From positions 1 through 64,000 of the forward strand of contig SVLY01000003.1 of NCBI GenBank assembly GCA_015067715.1: a stretch of DNA of 64,000 bases, written 5' to 3'. This DNA comes from Oscillospiraceae bacterium. Its GTDB lineage: Bacteria; Bacillota; Clostridia; Oscillospirales; QAMX01. Positions 8,748 through 17,143 of the stretch are shown piece by piece (within the stretch, counting starts at the first letter, position 1; the number at the start of each line of letters is the position of its first letter). Below the pieces are notes generated by a model. That model was not told where the DNA came from and did not search any database. It saw only the letters and a list, made by a program, of their open reading frames with translations. A program made the translations under genes and the position numbers.

Positions 8748-8851
8748 CAGTTTACAAAATTAAACTTTTATTATTCATTTGTGGGTTAACCCCAAAAGGG
8801 GACTCTGTTAAAATAGAACCGCAGAACAAGCTTCCGGAGGTGGAGGACCCA

Positions 8852-11572
8852 ATGAGAATAACCGGCTTTACCCAGACTCCCTTTGTTTCCCACAGCGACG
8901 GAAACATGGTCTACCTAAGCGTTGGGGACTGGGATCACTGTAATCCCTTTACGCTCACCCTCAGGGCAGAGGGAAAAAACCTTCTCACAAAAAAGCTGTT
9001 TGCCGAAGAGTTTTCCCTTATGCTCCCCCGGTTTGATAAGGACACCCTTCTTGAAACCGAGATCACGCCTTTCGAGGACCTTCCCGTTCGCCAGAGCTTT
9101 TTGCTCAGACCCTGCCGGGAGCTGAACATCTCCCTGATCTATTCCTCCCACGAGGATCTGGGCTATTGCGCCTACGTTGACAAGCTCCACCGGGAAAGCT
9201 ACGAATACCTTCTCAAGGCCATGGAGCTCTGCGAAAAGCACGGGGGCTTCAGATATATGATCGAGCACTTCTGGTGGCTGGACGCCTTCGACACCTACGC
9301 AACCGAGGATGAAAAGCTGAGGCTGAAAAAGCTCTTTGCCGAAGAAAAGATAGAGCTAAACGCCATCCACAGCGGAGTTCACACCTCCTGGAGCAATTCC
9401 GAACAGCTTGTGCGTGAGGTATATTTCAGCACCCTTAAGGCACGCGAGCTCTACGGAGCTTGCCCCAGGTGCGCCATCTACACGGACATTTCCGGCATGA
9501 GCCGAGCCTGTATCAACGCCCGGAAGAGCATGGGCATACGCTATATGGGAGCCCTGGCAAACCCCTGGCGGGCCGGTGACCCGGAGCCTTCCATCCCTCC
9601 CCTGTTCTGGTGGCAGGATGAAAGCGGAAAAAACAGGGTGCTCTTCTGGTACCAGCGGTCTTACAGACCCACGGGGCTTGGCTGGGTGTGGTGCGACACC
9701 ATGCGCCAATACCCCCAGGGTGAGTTCGTTTTCGACGAAACCAAGGCCCTCCGCACGGAAAAATGGGTCACCGAACAGTTCCGTGAGCTCTACGGCTACG
9801 GCTTTACCCACTTTCCCGTCAGCTTCTACGACGACAGGGAGCTGCCCACAACCATGCTCCTCACCGTGTGCGACGAGATGAACCGCCGCTGGAAATTCCC
9901 CCGGTTCTCCCTCGACCTGCCCTCCCGGGTCATGGAGCGGATCGAAAAGGAAAACGGCCATCTGCTCCCCACCCTTTCCGGGGAAATAACTGATCAGTGG
10001 GCAGATTTTGCCACGATCGCCCCGGCATATTTAAAGCAAAAGCGAAACGCCGCCCGGGCGCTGTACGATGCGGAGCTTCTCTCTGCCATTTCCGGCAGGG
10101 AACGGGAAAAGGATATCTTTGACAGAGCGGTTTTCGACATGTGCTCCTTCGACGAGCACTGCTGGGCGACCTCCTCGAAGCACCCTCAGGAAATGCACCG
10201 GAGCAATATTCAAAAGGTTAAAAAAGAAACCGCAGAAAACGCCTTCCGCGAACTTTGCGCCGTGGTTGAAAAACACGCCGGTAAAGCGAAAGCCGAGGGT
10301 ATCTCGGTTATAAACACCCTCCCCCGCCCCCGGAAAAGCCGCCTTACCGTGGAAAAAGACGGGTTTGTTCCCCAAAACCTGGGCCACCAGATACTCCCAA
10401 GCGGCAAAACCGTCACGGAAGAGATAGAGTTTTCGGCCATGGGCGTTAAAAAATACCCCGCCTGCCGTCCCGTCTCTCCGTCCCGGCTGATCCCGGACGG
10501 GGGCTTTGAGACCGAGTATTACCGGGTAACTCTCGACCGCTCCGCAGAAAAGATCGCCCGGGTCACGGACAAGTCCACGGGACGGGAGCTTTTCGACGGG
10601 GACGCACGCTTTGAGCCGGGGCAGTTTATTTACGCCTACTCCGAGCAAAAGGACGCCCCCCCAAGCGGCATCGAGGTGCCAAAAAAGCAGGGGCTTGAGC
10701 TGTACGAGGGGGACGTTGCCTACGTCGTGCGGCTGAAGGGCTACGAGGAACAGAGCGGCGCCGAAACCCTTGCGGACTTTATCTTCTACAAGACCGGAAG
10801 GACCGTGGACGCAGAGCTTTCCTACAAAAACGCCACCGGGCTTTTGGGTGACTTTTACGACAGGTATAAGAAAAACTATTTTTTCGCCTTCCCCTTCAAG
10901 GTGGACTCTCCCCGGTTTTTCACGGAGACTCAGCTTGGGGAAAGGGATGAGGAGAGGGACTATATCCCTCTGAACCCCCGGGACTTCACCGTTGCCCAGA
11001 ATTACGTCCGGGCAGAAAACGGAAGGGACGGGAGCGGAATTGCCCTTTACTCCCGGGATATGCCGGTTTTCCATCTGGGACAGATAAAATACAACCGTTT
11101 TTCAAAGGACTTTAGCGAAAGCCTTGGCCACGTTTTCCTCTACGCCAGCTCAAACAGGTGCAATAACCTTATCTACAGATCGCCCAGGGATTGCCACGGT
11201 GAGTTTTCCTTCTCCATTCTGCCCTACGGCTCTGCATCGGAGGTGGCGCAGTGGAGCGAGAATGCGGACAGGGAGCTTCTCACGGGAAGTATATCCACCC
11301 TCGTCCCCGTGGGCGTAGACAGGCAAAACCTTCGCCTGGTGTGTCTTAAACAGGCGGAAGACGGGTCGGGCGACCTTATTTTCCGCTTCACCGAGACTCA
11401 AAACACAGCCACAACCGCAACGCTCACCCTCCCCTTTGAGCCGGAAGCGGCCTTTCTTGCCACAAACAACGAGCACCCCACCGGCAAGCTTTGCATTTCG
11501 GGCAATTCGGTCACCTTCTTCTCAGAGCCCTCTTCCTACACAACGGTGAGGATCAGCAGACCCGAAAAATAA
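8852..11572 (+). CDS. GH38-like alpha-mannosidase family protein
   Basis: The 906-residue protein starts at ATG 8852, preceded by TGGAGG five bases upstream; a GTG at 8840 would place the start inside that ribosome site. Near residue 99 is SSHEDLGY, matching the His-x-Asp zinc site of GH38, and IYTDISGMSR around 210 could hold the nucleophile Asp. A later SFDEHCWAT segment resembles the DEHTWGA motif of a divergent GH38 subgroup. The C-terminal half is beta-rich, as usual. No signal peptide. The palindrome ccccaaaagggg at 8791-8802 upstream may be an operator. Exact substrate is unknown, and no standard -35 was found. Confidence 0.82.
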   Translation: MRITGFTQTPFVSHSDGNMVYLSVGDWDHCNPFTLTLRAEGKNLLTKKLFAEEFSLMLPRFDKDTLLETEITPFEDLPVRQSFLLRPCRELNISLIYSSHEDLGYCAYVDKLHRESYEYLLKAMELCEKHGGFRYMIEHFWWLDAFDTYATEDEKLRLKKLFAEEKIELNAIHSGVHTSWSNSEQLVREVYFSTLKARELYGACPRCAIYTDISGMSRACINARKSMGIRYMGALANPWRAGDPEPSIPPLFWWQDESGKNRVLFWYQRSYRPTGLGWVWCDTMRQYPQGEFVFDETKALRTEKWVTEQFRELYGYGFTHFPVSFYDDRELPTTMLLTVCDEMNRRWKFPRFSLDLPSRVMERIEKENGHLLPTLSGEITDQWADFATIAPAYLKQKRNAARALYDAELLSAISGREREKDIFDRAVFDMCSFDEHCWATSSKHPQEMHRSNIQKVKKETAENAFRELCAVVEKHAGKAKAEGISVINTLPRPRKSRLTVEKDGFVPQNLGHQILPSGKTVTEEIEFSAMGVKKYPACRPVSPSRLIPDGGFETEYYRVTLDRSAEKIARVTDKSTGRELFDGDARFEPGQFIYAYSEQKDAPPSGIEVPKKQGLELYEGDVAYVVRLKGYEEQSGAETLADFIFYKTGRTVDAELSYKNATGLLGDFYDRYKKNYFFAFPFKVDSPRFFTETQLGERDEERDYIPLNPRDFTVAQNYVRAENGRDGSGIALYSRDMPVFHLGQIKYNRFSKDFSESLGHVFLYASSNRCNNLIYRSPRDCHGEFSFSILPYGSASEVAQWSENADRELLTGSISTLVPVGVDRQNLRLVCLKQAEDGSGDLIFRFTETQNTATTATLTLPFEPEAAFLATNNEHPTGKLCISGNSVTFFSEPSSYTTVRISRPEK

Positions 11573-11719
11573 CCAAAACCCGGCCGGGCCTCCGTCCTTT
11601 TCGCAGAGGATGATGCGCTTTGACTTTTTCAGCATGGCGCAGAGCAGGGTGCATATCCCCGCGCAACAATCTGGCTTCTTTTTTCTTCAAATATCAATAG
11701 TCCTGCCGCAGTAAAACCT

Positions 11720-11760
11720 GAAAAAAAACATCTCCCGGGGCATCAGTACCTCGGGAGATG
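11720..11760 (-). terminator. intrinsic terminator overlapping a stop codon
   Basis: On the minus strand CATCTCCCGAGG and its partner CCCCGGGAGATG are followed by eight T (11728-11721). The last codons of the gene ending at 11743 form one arm, so translation termination and the hairpin overlap. Confidence 0.85.
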
Positions 11761-12690
11761 ATCTTTTATAGGCAACATAAGGTTTGAAGCTCTGAATCTT
11801 TTTCTGTATCGCTCGATGAACTCTTCCATCCACCAAAGAGAGTCGCCGGAATAGTGTTTCATTTCTGTCCCGTAAGGGCCTGCAGTAAAGCAGTCCACCG
11901 TTCTGCGCCCTGCGGGCTCTCCGCGGAATTCGGCAAACAGCTCTGAAAGCTCGGGGTATCTGCTTCTTTTTTCGCAGAACACGTTCATATTGAAAAACAT
12001 GGGTCTGTTTTTTTCCATATTGCTTGCCCTGTCGTAAAGGGATGGCATTTCTGCCTTCAGCTTTTCGTAGACCGCCCCGGTGCACTCGGCGTAGGACACG
12101 AAAAAGTCCTTTATTACAGCCTTTCCCACCAGTCCCACTTCAAGGGTGGTGAGCCTGTGGAGCCCCACGCCGCACATGACCACCCGGTTTCCGTAGGGTA
12201 TCTCCATATAGCAAAAGCGTCCGCTCAGATTGGAATACACCTGGTAGTCCAAAAGCCTTTCCCGGTCTTTTCGGGCTACGGCGATAACGTTGTTCAGGTA
12301 GACGTTGTGCTCCACCGCTTTTTCCATTATCTCCTGAAGCGTGGCCACACGGAAACAGCACCTGCGGTATCCGTGGGTGACGTTATAGGTTTCAACCTTC
12401 AGCCAATAGAGATTACAGTCGGCCTTGTCTGCCACCAGAGCAAAATAATCGAAAATGTCGTTTTCCTGAAGCCAGATAACGTGGACCCTGACCTTCACTT
12501 GACCGTGGGGATACACGTTTCGGCAATTGCGGGGAATATCACAGGTCAGAACGTGGTCGGGAACGCAGGCATTTCCGATGCCGTAAACCGTTTTTTCCAA
12601 GGGTTCAACCTCGTCCCTGCAAGTAAAATAGCGGCCGGTATTCAACGCCACCAGCTCTGCCGCTCTGACAACGGGTGTTTTGTCGGCCAT
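11743..12690 (-). CDS. unrecognised protein, partner of NIF3-family gene
   Basis: A 315-residue soluble protein with no signal peptide or membrane segment. I do not recognise the family. It is fairly Cys-rich, with a YRRCCFRV segment near residue 130 that faintly recalls PilZ-type RRxxFRV motifs, but no DxSxxG follows. The start ATG at 12690 is chosen because GGGGGAGGAG precedes it; longer starts overlap the upstream gene without a ribosome site. It lies 44 bases after the NIF3-family gene on the same strand and shares its promoter, so the two probably work together. It ends in its own terminator. Confidence 0.7.
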   Translation of the reverse strand: MADKTPVVRAAELVALNTGRYFTCRDEVEPLEKTVYGIGNACVPDHVLTCDIPRNCRNVYPHGQVKVRVHVIWLQENDIFDYFALVADKADCNLYWLKVETYNVTHGYRRCCFRVATLQEIMEKAVEHNVYLNNVIAVARKDRERLLDYQVYSNLSGRFCYMEIPYGNRVVMCGVGLHRLTTLEVGLVGKAVIKDFFVSYAECTGAVYEKLKAEMPSLYDRASNMEKNRPMFFNMNVFCEKRSRYPELSELFAEFRGEPAGRRTVDCFTAGPYGTEMKHYSGDSLWWMEEFIERYRKRFRASNLMLPIKDHLPRY

Positions 12691-12734
12691 GTTCTCCTCC
12701 CCCAAACGTACTTTGCGCTCCGTCTGCCAAAAAT

Positions 12735-13523
12735 CTATCTGTCCGTATAGCGGGAGACCTCGCCGCACTCAAAATATTTTGCCTCAACCCCGGGAATTCG
12801 GGCGTTTATCATGTCTGCCACCAGCTTCATGCCGTCACGCTCGGAGCCGATATGTCCCATGAGGATAACGGCCTTTTTAAAGCCCATATCCGCCGCGTCA
12901 CGGCAGTATTCTCCCAGACCGATCTCGCTGCCCTCGCCTGTGAGCATCACCTGGCAGTCGTCGGAACGAAGCTCCTCGTAAACTCCGCCGGGCGTGCCGA
13001 ACATACAGCTCAGCTTTTCAAAGCTTGCGTCCATGTCTCCGCAAACGCGGACGTGGGCAATACCCAGATTGCGCTCTATCTGAGACGCTATCTGCCCCAG
13101 GGTCATGGGGCTGTCAAGATGAATCCTTCGCAGGTCGAAAACGTCGGTATATTCGGTCTCCCCCGCAAAGCCCATGGCTTTCACCACGCCGTCCGCAATA
13201 AGGTCGGTGGGCGCAGAGTGGGGATAGTCGTGGTAGCGCCAGATGACGATGCCCGTCTCTTCAATGCGGCGGCGCTTTTCGCACTCTATCTTTTCGTCGG
13301 TGTGAACGTCCATATGTGTGTAGTACAAGGGCTCGTGGACAATGAGCAGCTCCGCGCCCCACTCCCGCGCGGCCTTCACCACACCAAGCGTGCCAAACAT
13401 ACACACGGCGACCTTTTTTACCTCGCGGTTTTCATCTCCGCACTTAAACGTGTCGCAGGTACGCTCAAAAACGCCCTTCTCCGCCCAGGAAGCAAGCCTT
13501 TGGGTTATCTCGTAAGCCTTCAT
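12735..13523 (-). CDS. NIF3-family protein (putative dinuclear metal centre)
   Basis: 262 residues. The segment LLIVHEPLYYTH (around 59-70) matches the LVVHHPLF metal-binding motif of NIF3 proteins, and GHIGSERDGM near the C-terminus matches the second ligand motif. NIF3 proteins bind two metal ions and have been linked to GTP cyclohydrolase-like hydrolase chemistry, but the biological role is unsettled. The length fits the short form without the inserted PII-like domain. The ATG at 13523 follows GAGGTG, and a promoter is at 13553-13582. It is first in a two-gene operon with an unknown protein. Confidence 0.8.
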   Translation of the reverse strand: MKAYEITQRLASWAEKGVFERTCDTFKCGDENREVKKVAVCMFGTLGVVKAAREWGAELLIVHEPLYYTHMDVHTDEKIECEKRRRIEETGIVIWRYHDYPHSAPTDLIADGVVKAMGFAGETEYTDVFDLRRIHLDSPMTLGQIASQIERNLGIAHVRVCGDMDASFEKLSCMFGTPGGVYEELRSDDCQVMLTGEGSEIGLGEYCRDAADMGFKKAVILMGHIGSERDGMKLVADMINARIPGVEAKYFECGEVSRYTDR

Positions 13524-13552
13524 AAATCCAGCACCTCGTCTTTCACGGTCTT

Positions 13553-13582
13553 ATTATACCACCGCCCCCGGGGCAATTGCAA
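13553..13582 (-). promoter_or_regulatory. promoter of NIF3-family operon
   Basis: Minus strand TTGCAA (13582-13577), 18-base spacer, TATAAT (13558-13553). Confidence 0.7.
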
Positions 13583-13605
13583 GAGCAATCACACCCCCTA
13601 CCTTA

Positions 13606-13751
13606 GTAAAAGGAAACACCTTTTGTCTGGGACAAAAGGTGTTTCCTTTTACAATGAAATTTGCCCTGCGGGCAAGTGAAATCGCTTCGCGATGAAATAT
13701 TTACTTCGTAAATGTGAAATATTCGCTGACGCGAATGTGGGCAAATTCATT
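13606..13751. repeat. palindrome-array element E
   Basis: A perfect 22-base inverted repeat (13606-13627 with 13631-13652, centre TGG) is followed by an array enclosed by the stem aatgaaatttgccc (13653-13666) and gggcaaattcatt (13739-13751). Inside are small hairpins joined by GTGAAAT or GATGAAAT, for example ATCGCTTCGCGAT. The copy at 22418-22560 is almost identical, but its head loop is flipped. Confidence 0.85.
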
Positions 13752-14017
13752 TCTATTCGCCCTACCGCAATTATTCATTATTCATCAGCGAAGCGGCTTC
13801 ATTATTCAATATTCATTCGTCCCACGTGTCATCCCGCTTGCCTCCCGGCAATACAGTTTCACACATTCATCGCAGCAAAAAGCCCCCCTTGCCTAAAGGG
13901 GGGGGTAGGGGGGGATTCCGTAAGCCTTCCCCGGCAACACCGTGCCAAAGGCGATGTTTGCGGGCGTTCACAGAACGCCCCTACGGGCAAAAGGTAAACC
14001 TTAATCCCAACGTTCCC
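13752..14017. repeat. intergenic repeat mosaic
   Basis: This stretch continues the duplicated block: ATTCATTATTCAT-type tracts, GGCAATACAGTTTCACACA, poly-C/poly-G palindromes near 13892-13917, and CCGTGCCAAAGGCGATG. The same modules recur at 15077-15260 and 22561-22810. Short open frames exist but consist only of repeat sequence, so no gene is called. Confidence 0.75.
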
Positions 14018-14054
14018 TAAAAAAACTTCCCCCAACCGACTCCGGTTGGGGGAA
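14018..14054 (-). terminator. intrinsic terminator of lipoprotein gene
   Basis: Minus strand TTCCCCCAACCG (14054-14043) pairs with CGGTTGGGGGAA (14038-14027), followed by a seven-T run. Confidence 0.9.
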
Positions 14055-14058
14055 AAGC

Positions 14059-14904
14059 TTATTCCGGTCTGATGCCGTTTATGTCGTAAATTGCCGTTCT
14101 GCGGTGGGAGACACCGTCTTTTTCGTATTCCAGAACTATCCTGCAGGACTCACCGTCGATATCCTCGCAGTAGAACCCGGTCACGGATTGAAAGAAAACG
14201 TAGCCGTCGTCCAACTGTCCTTCCCCGGCGCCGACGAAGTCTTCTGCCGGGAAGAGGTAGGAGAGGTCGAGCTGGTCGTACCCATCCCCGTACCACGGAG
14301 CGTAATATCCATAAGCGGAGAGATTAATTCCATCTTCAAAAATGCCGATGCCATATCCGTTTTTATAAATGTCCAGCAAAACTATAAAATGCTGTCTGTC
14401 TATGGCGTATATCCCAACGATTTCTTCTGCAAGGACGAGGTTGATCCTGTCCCAACACCCTTCACGATGCTCTGGTCCGCGGTAGCATATTTCATGGTTA
14501 AATTCCGGACCCCACGCCGCAGAAACATAGGAGACAAACAGCTCGCTGTCGTTTTCGCCAAAGACACAGTAGGCCTCGGCTTCTACGTAGTGATTCGCAA
14601 AGCATTCGGGCATTGGAATATCATCCGGAAAACCCTCCCCGGGATTAACTGGTACAACCACTTCAACATCGCTTACTTTTTTATCTACAATTCGTTTTAC
14701 CAATCGCTCAACCTCCTCTAATGAAAAGAGTCTTTCAGGAGTGGAAGTTGTATCTTGGGCAGTCATATCTGCGGTACTTTCGATAATAATTACAGTCGGT
14801 CCGTCTGCTGTGGATTCCGACGGTACAGGCTCCGCCGTTCCGCAGGCAGAAAACAGGCTTATAAGCATTGTCGTAAGCAAAATAACAGTGACAGTTCTTT
14901 TCAT
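14059..14904 (-). CDS. secreted lipoprotein of unknown function
   Basis: 281 residues. Residues 1-21 are a lipoprotein signal peptide ending in the lipobox LFSAC, so Cys21 should be lipidated and the protein tethered outside the membrane. A Ser/Thr-rich linker (about 23-60) follows, then an acidic, aromatic-rich domain that I do not recognise. Base composition looks less GC-rich than the neighbours, which hints at a different history. It is monocistronic: promoter TATAAT at 14936-14931, GGAGAGGTG ribosome site, terminator at 14018-14054. Four TTACA boxes upstream suggest control by an OmpR/PhoB-type response regulator. Confidence 0.8.
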   Translation of the reverse strand: MKRTVTVILLTTMLISLFSACGTAEPVPSESTADGPTVIIIESTADMTAQDTTSTPERLFSLEEVERLVKRIVDKKVSDVEVVVPVNPGEGFPDDIPMPECFANHYVEAEAYCVFGENDSELFVSYVSAAWGPEFNHEICYRGPEHREGCWDRINLVLAEEIVGIYAIDRQHFIVLLDIYKNGYGIGIFEDGINLSAYGYYAPWYGDGYDQLDLSYLFPAEDFVGAGEGQLDDGYVFFQSVTGFYCEDIDGESCRIVLEYEKDGVSHRRTAIYDINGIRPE

Positions 14905-14930
14905 TTTGGTTCACCTCTCCTTTGAGCTAT

Positions 14931-14936
14931 ATTATA
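14931..14936 (-). promoter_or_regulatory. -10 element of lipoprotein gene, framed by an inverted repeat
   Basis: Minus strand TATAAT at 14936-14931 has no good -35. It is framed by the inverted repeat cctctcctttg (14913-14923) and caaaggagagg (14940-14950). The missing -35 fits an activator-dependent promoter. Confidence 0.6.
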
Positions 14937-14959
14937 GCACAAAGGAGAGGCAAATACGA

Positions 14960-14997
14960 TTACAAAACGGTTACAGTTTGGTTACAAAACGGTAACA
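14960..14997. promoter_or_regulatory. four TTACA direct repeats, 11-base period
   Basis: TTACA starts at 14960, 14971 and 14982, and TAACA at 14993, exactly 11 bases apart. Direct repeats with one helical turn spacing are typical for tandem dimers of OmpR/PhoB-family response regulators. They lie just upstream of the lipoprotein promoter. Confidence 0.6.
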
Positions 14998-15000
14998 GCG

Positions 15001-16036
15001 AGCCCTCCGTGCCTTCGGGGCACCTCCCCCGAGAGGGGGAGGTTTATTAGGGTCGATTTGTAAATCGACCCTACCGCAATTAGTCATTCGTTCCAACGTA
15101 TCATCCCGGTTGCCTCCCGGCAATACCGTTTCACACATTCATCGCAGCAAAAAGCCCCCCTTGCCGGGTGAGGGGGGTAGGGGGGGATTCCGTAAGCGTT
15201 CCCCGGCAACACCGTGCCGATGGCGACGTTTGCGGGAGGCTGATAGCCTCCCCTACGGGTGCAAAGGTAAACCGCGAGCCGTAGGGGCGAACTGCGTTCG
15301 CCTATCTTGCCGTATCATCCCGTTTGCCCCTCCCGGCAACATTGTGCCGATGGCAACGTTTTCCGGACGCCCCGGGAGGGGCGTCCCTACGGGCAAACAG
15401 ATAAACCGCACACCGTAGGGCGGGGGCTTGCTCCCGCCGAACCCCTGTGAAGGCACACGGTTTACAAACTGTGTAAGGACATGGTATACGCCCCAAGGCT
15501 CCCTCTCCGAGGGAGCTGGATCGGCCAAAGGCCGAGACTGAGGGAGTGAATGCACCAACGTATCATCCCGGTTGCCTCTCCCGGAGACATTGTGCCAAAG
15601 GCGACCTTTTCCGGACGCCCCGGGAGGGGCGTCCCTACGGGCACTCCCACGTATCCGCGGGCGATTTAAAAATCGCCCGAGGCATATACAATCGGGGCGA
15701 TTTAAAAATCGCCCCTACCGCAACTTTTCACTCTTCACTATTCTCTATTCACTCTTCACTTAATCCCAACGTGACGGACCGTCGGGGCGCCGGTCCCTAC
15801 GGGTGCAATGGGCGATTTAAAAATCGCCCATAATAAACCGCAACCCGTAGGGGCGAACTGTGTTCGCCCGTTTTACCGCCAATATGCCGTTGTTCAACAC
15901 CGTGCTAAAGGCGCCCTCCGTGCCCCCTCCGCCCCTGCGGGGCACCTCCCCCGAGAGGGGGAGGTTTATATGGGGCGATTTAAAAATCGCCCCTACCTCT
16001 TCTTTTCTCTGTTCACTATTCACTATTCACTCTTCT
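15001..16036. repeat. 1-kb intergenic mosaic of short palindromic repeats
   Basis: No gene is seen here. Modules include cctcccccgagagggggagg (15023-15042, 15945-15964), regulator-like palindromes gggcgatttaaaaatcgccc (15659-15678, 15694-15715, 15810-15829, 15972-15993), a related gggtcgatttgtaaatcgac (from 15050), GTAGGGGCGAACTGYGTTCG (15282, 15849), a GGACGCCCCGGGAGGGGC block (15365, 15613), a CTCCCTCTCCGAGGGAGC block (15500-15547), and TTCACTATTCACT tracts. Many are also at 13752-14017 and 22561-22960. Confidence 0.85.
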
Positions 16037-16040
16037 CTGA

Positions 16041-16088
16041 AATATAACAGAGGCACACTCCCCGTGGAAGTGTGCCCCTGTTATATTT
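16041..16088 (-). terminator. terminator of queA
   Basis: A long hairpin with arms aatataacagaggcacact (16041-16059) and 16070-16088, tightly downstream of queA. It is A/T-rich at both ends, so it may work both ways. Confidence 0.75.
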
Positions 16089-16093
16089 ATTAA

Positions 16094-17116
16094 TTACACT
16101 ATCATCATTGCGTCGCCAAAGGAGAAGAACCTGTATCTTTCCTCCACGGCTTCACGGTAGGCGTTCAGAACGTTTTCTCTTCCCGCCAGAGCTGAGACCA
16201 GCATGACAAGGGTGCTTTCCGGCAGGTGGAAATTGGTGATAAGGGCGTCCAGAGCCTTGAATTTATAGCCGGGGTAGATAAAGATCTCCGTCTCGGCGCT
16301 TGAGGCGGCGAAGGTGCCGTCCTCCCGGGCGAGGGATTCAACGGTTCGGCAGGAGGTGGTGCCAACGCAGACTATCCTGCCGCCGTTTTTCTTCGTGGCG
16401 TTCAGAAGCTCCGCAGTTTCGGCGGACATCATACAGAGCTCGGAGTGCATATGGTGCTCTGAGATATCCTCTGCCTTAACCGGGCGGAAGGTGCCAAGCC
16501 CCACGTGGAGGGTGACGAAGGCGGTGTTCACGCCCATGGCGCGCACTTTTTCCAGAAGCTCGGGCGTAAAATGCAGTCCCGCCGTTGGTGCGGCGGCAGA
16601 GCCCACCTCACGGGAATAGACCGTCTGGTAGCGCTCCTGGTTTTGAAGTTCCTCTTTTATGTAGGGCGGCAGGGGCATTTTGCCAAGGCGCTCCAGAACC
16701 TCAAGAAAGATGCCCTCGTAAAAAAACTCAACGATGCGGTTGCCGTCTTCCTTAACCTCGCGCACCACGGCGGTGAGCTCGCCGGAGCCGAAGGTCACCT
16801 GCTGACCCTCTTTAAGCCGTCTGCCGGGTCGGGCAAGGCATTCCCATTTTCTGTCTCCAAGGTCGCGGAGCAGCAAAAGCTCCGCCGCGCCGCCGGAGGG
16901 ACGGCTGCCCAGAAGTCTTGCGGGAAGCACCCGGGAATCGTTGAGCACAAGACAGTCTCCCGGGCGAAGATAGTCCGTTATATCGTAAAAATGGCGGTGA
17001 GAGGTCTTTCCCGTGGCCCTGTCCAAAACCAGAAGCCGGGAGCTGTCCCGCTGTTCCAGAGGGGTCTGGGCGATAAGCTCTTCGGGAAGCTCGTACCAGA
17101 AGTCGTGTGTTTTCAT
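16094..17116 (-). CDS. queA: tRNA preQ1(34) S-adenosylmethionine ribosyltransferase-isomerase
   Basis: 340 residues, the normal QueA length. It opens with [25 protein letters not shown], the family's conserved N-terminus, followed by [13 protein letters not shown] near residue 58 and, in the C-terminal half, [14 protein letters not shown] and [12 protein letters not shown]. QueA transfers the ribosyl part of SAM to 7-aminomethyl-7-deazaguanine at position 34 of tRNA, giving epoxyqueuosine. Its start lies 27 bases after the SpoIID-like gene on the same strand, so they may share a transcript. No tgt or other queuosine gene is in the window. Confidence 0.95.
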   Translation of the reverse strand: MKTHDFWYELPEELIAQTPLEQRDSSRLLVLDRATGKTSHRHFYDITDYLRPGDCLVLNDSRVLPARLLGSRPSGGAAELLLLRDLGDRKWECLARPGRRLKEGQQVTFGSGELTAVVREVKEDGNRIVEFFYEGIFLEVLERLGKMPLPPYIKEELQNQERYQTVYSREVGSAAAPTAGLHFTPELLEKVRAMGVNTAFVTLHVGLGTFRPVKAEDISEHHMHSELCMMSAETAELLNATKKNGGRIVCVGTTSCRTVESLAREDGTFAASSAETEIFIYPGYKFKALDALITNFHLPESTLVMLVSALAGRENVLNAYREAVEERYRFFSFGDAMMIV

Positions 17117-17143
17117 TGTGTGATCCTTTTGTCTGTTTCAGGC

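Noticed and set aside
11573-11719. Remnant of a broken gene on the minus strand
   Set aside because: A short run of protein-like codons is present, but no family could be recognised; too little for a pseudogene call.
13692-14020. Overlapping small open frames
   Set aside because: Same sequence repeats at 22504-22790 with frame-breaking changes; these are repeat DNA.
15110-15833. Several frames of 60-100 codons on both strands
   Set aside because: They consist of palindromic repeats, without ribosome sites or recognisable protein features.
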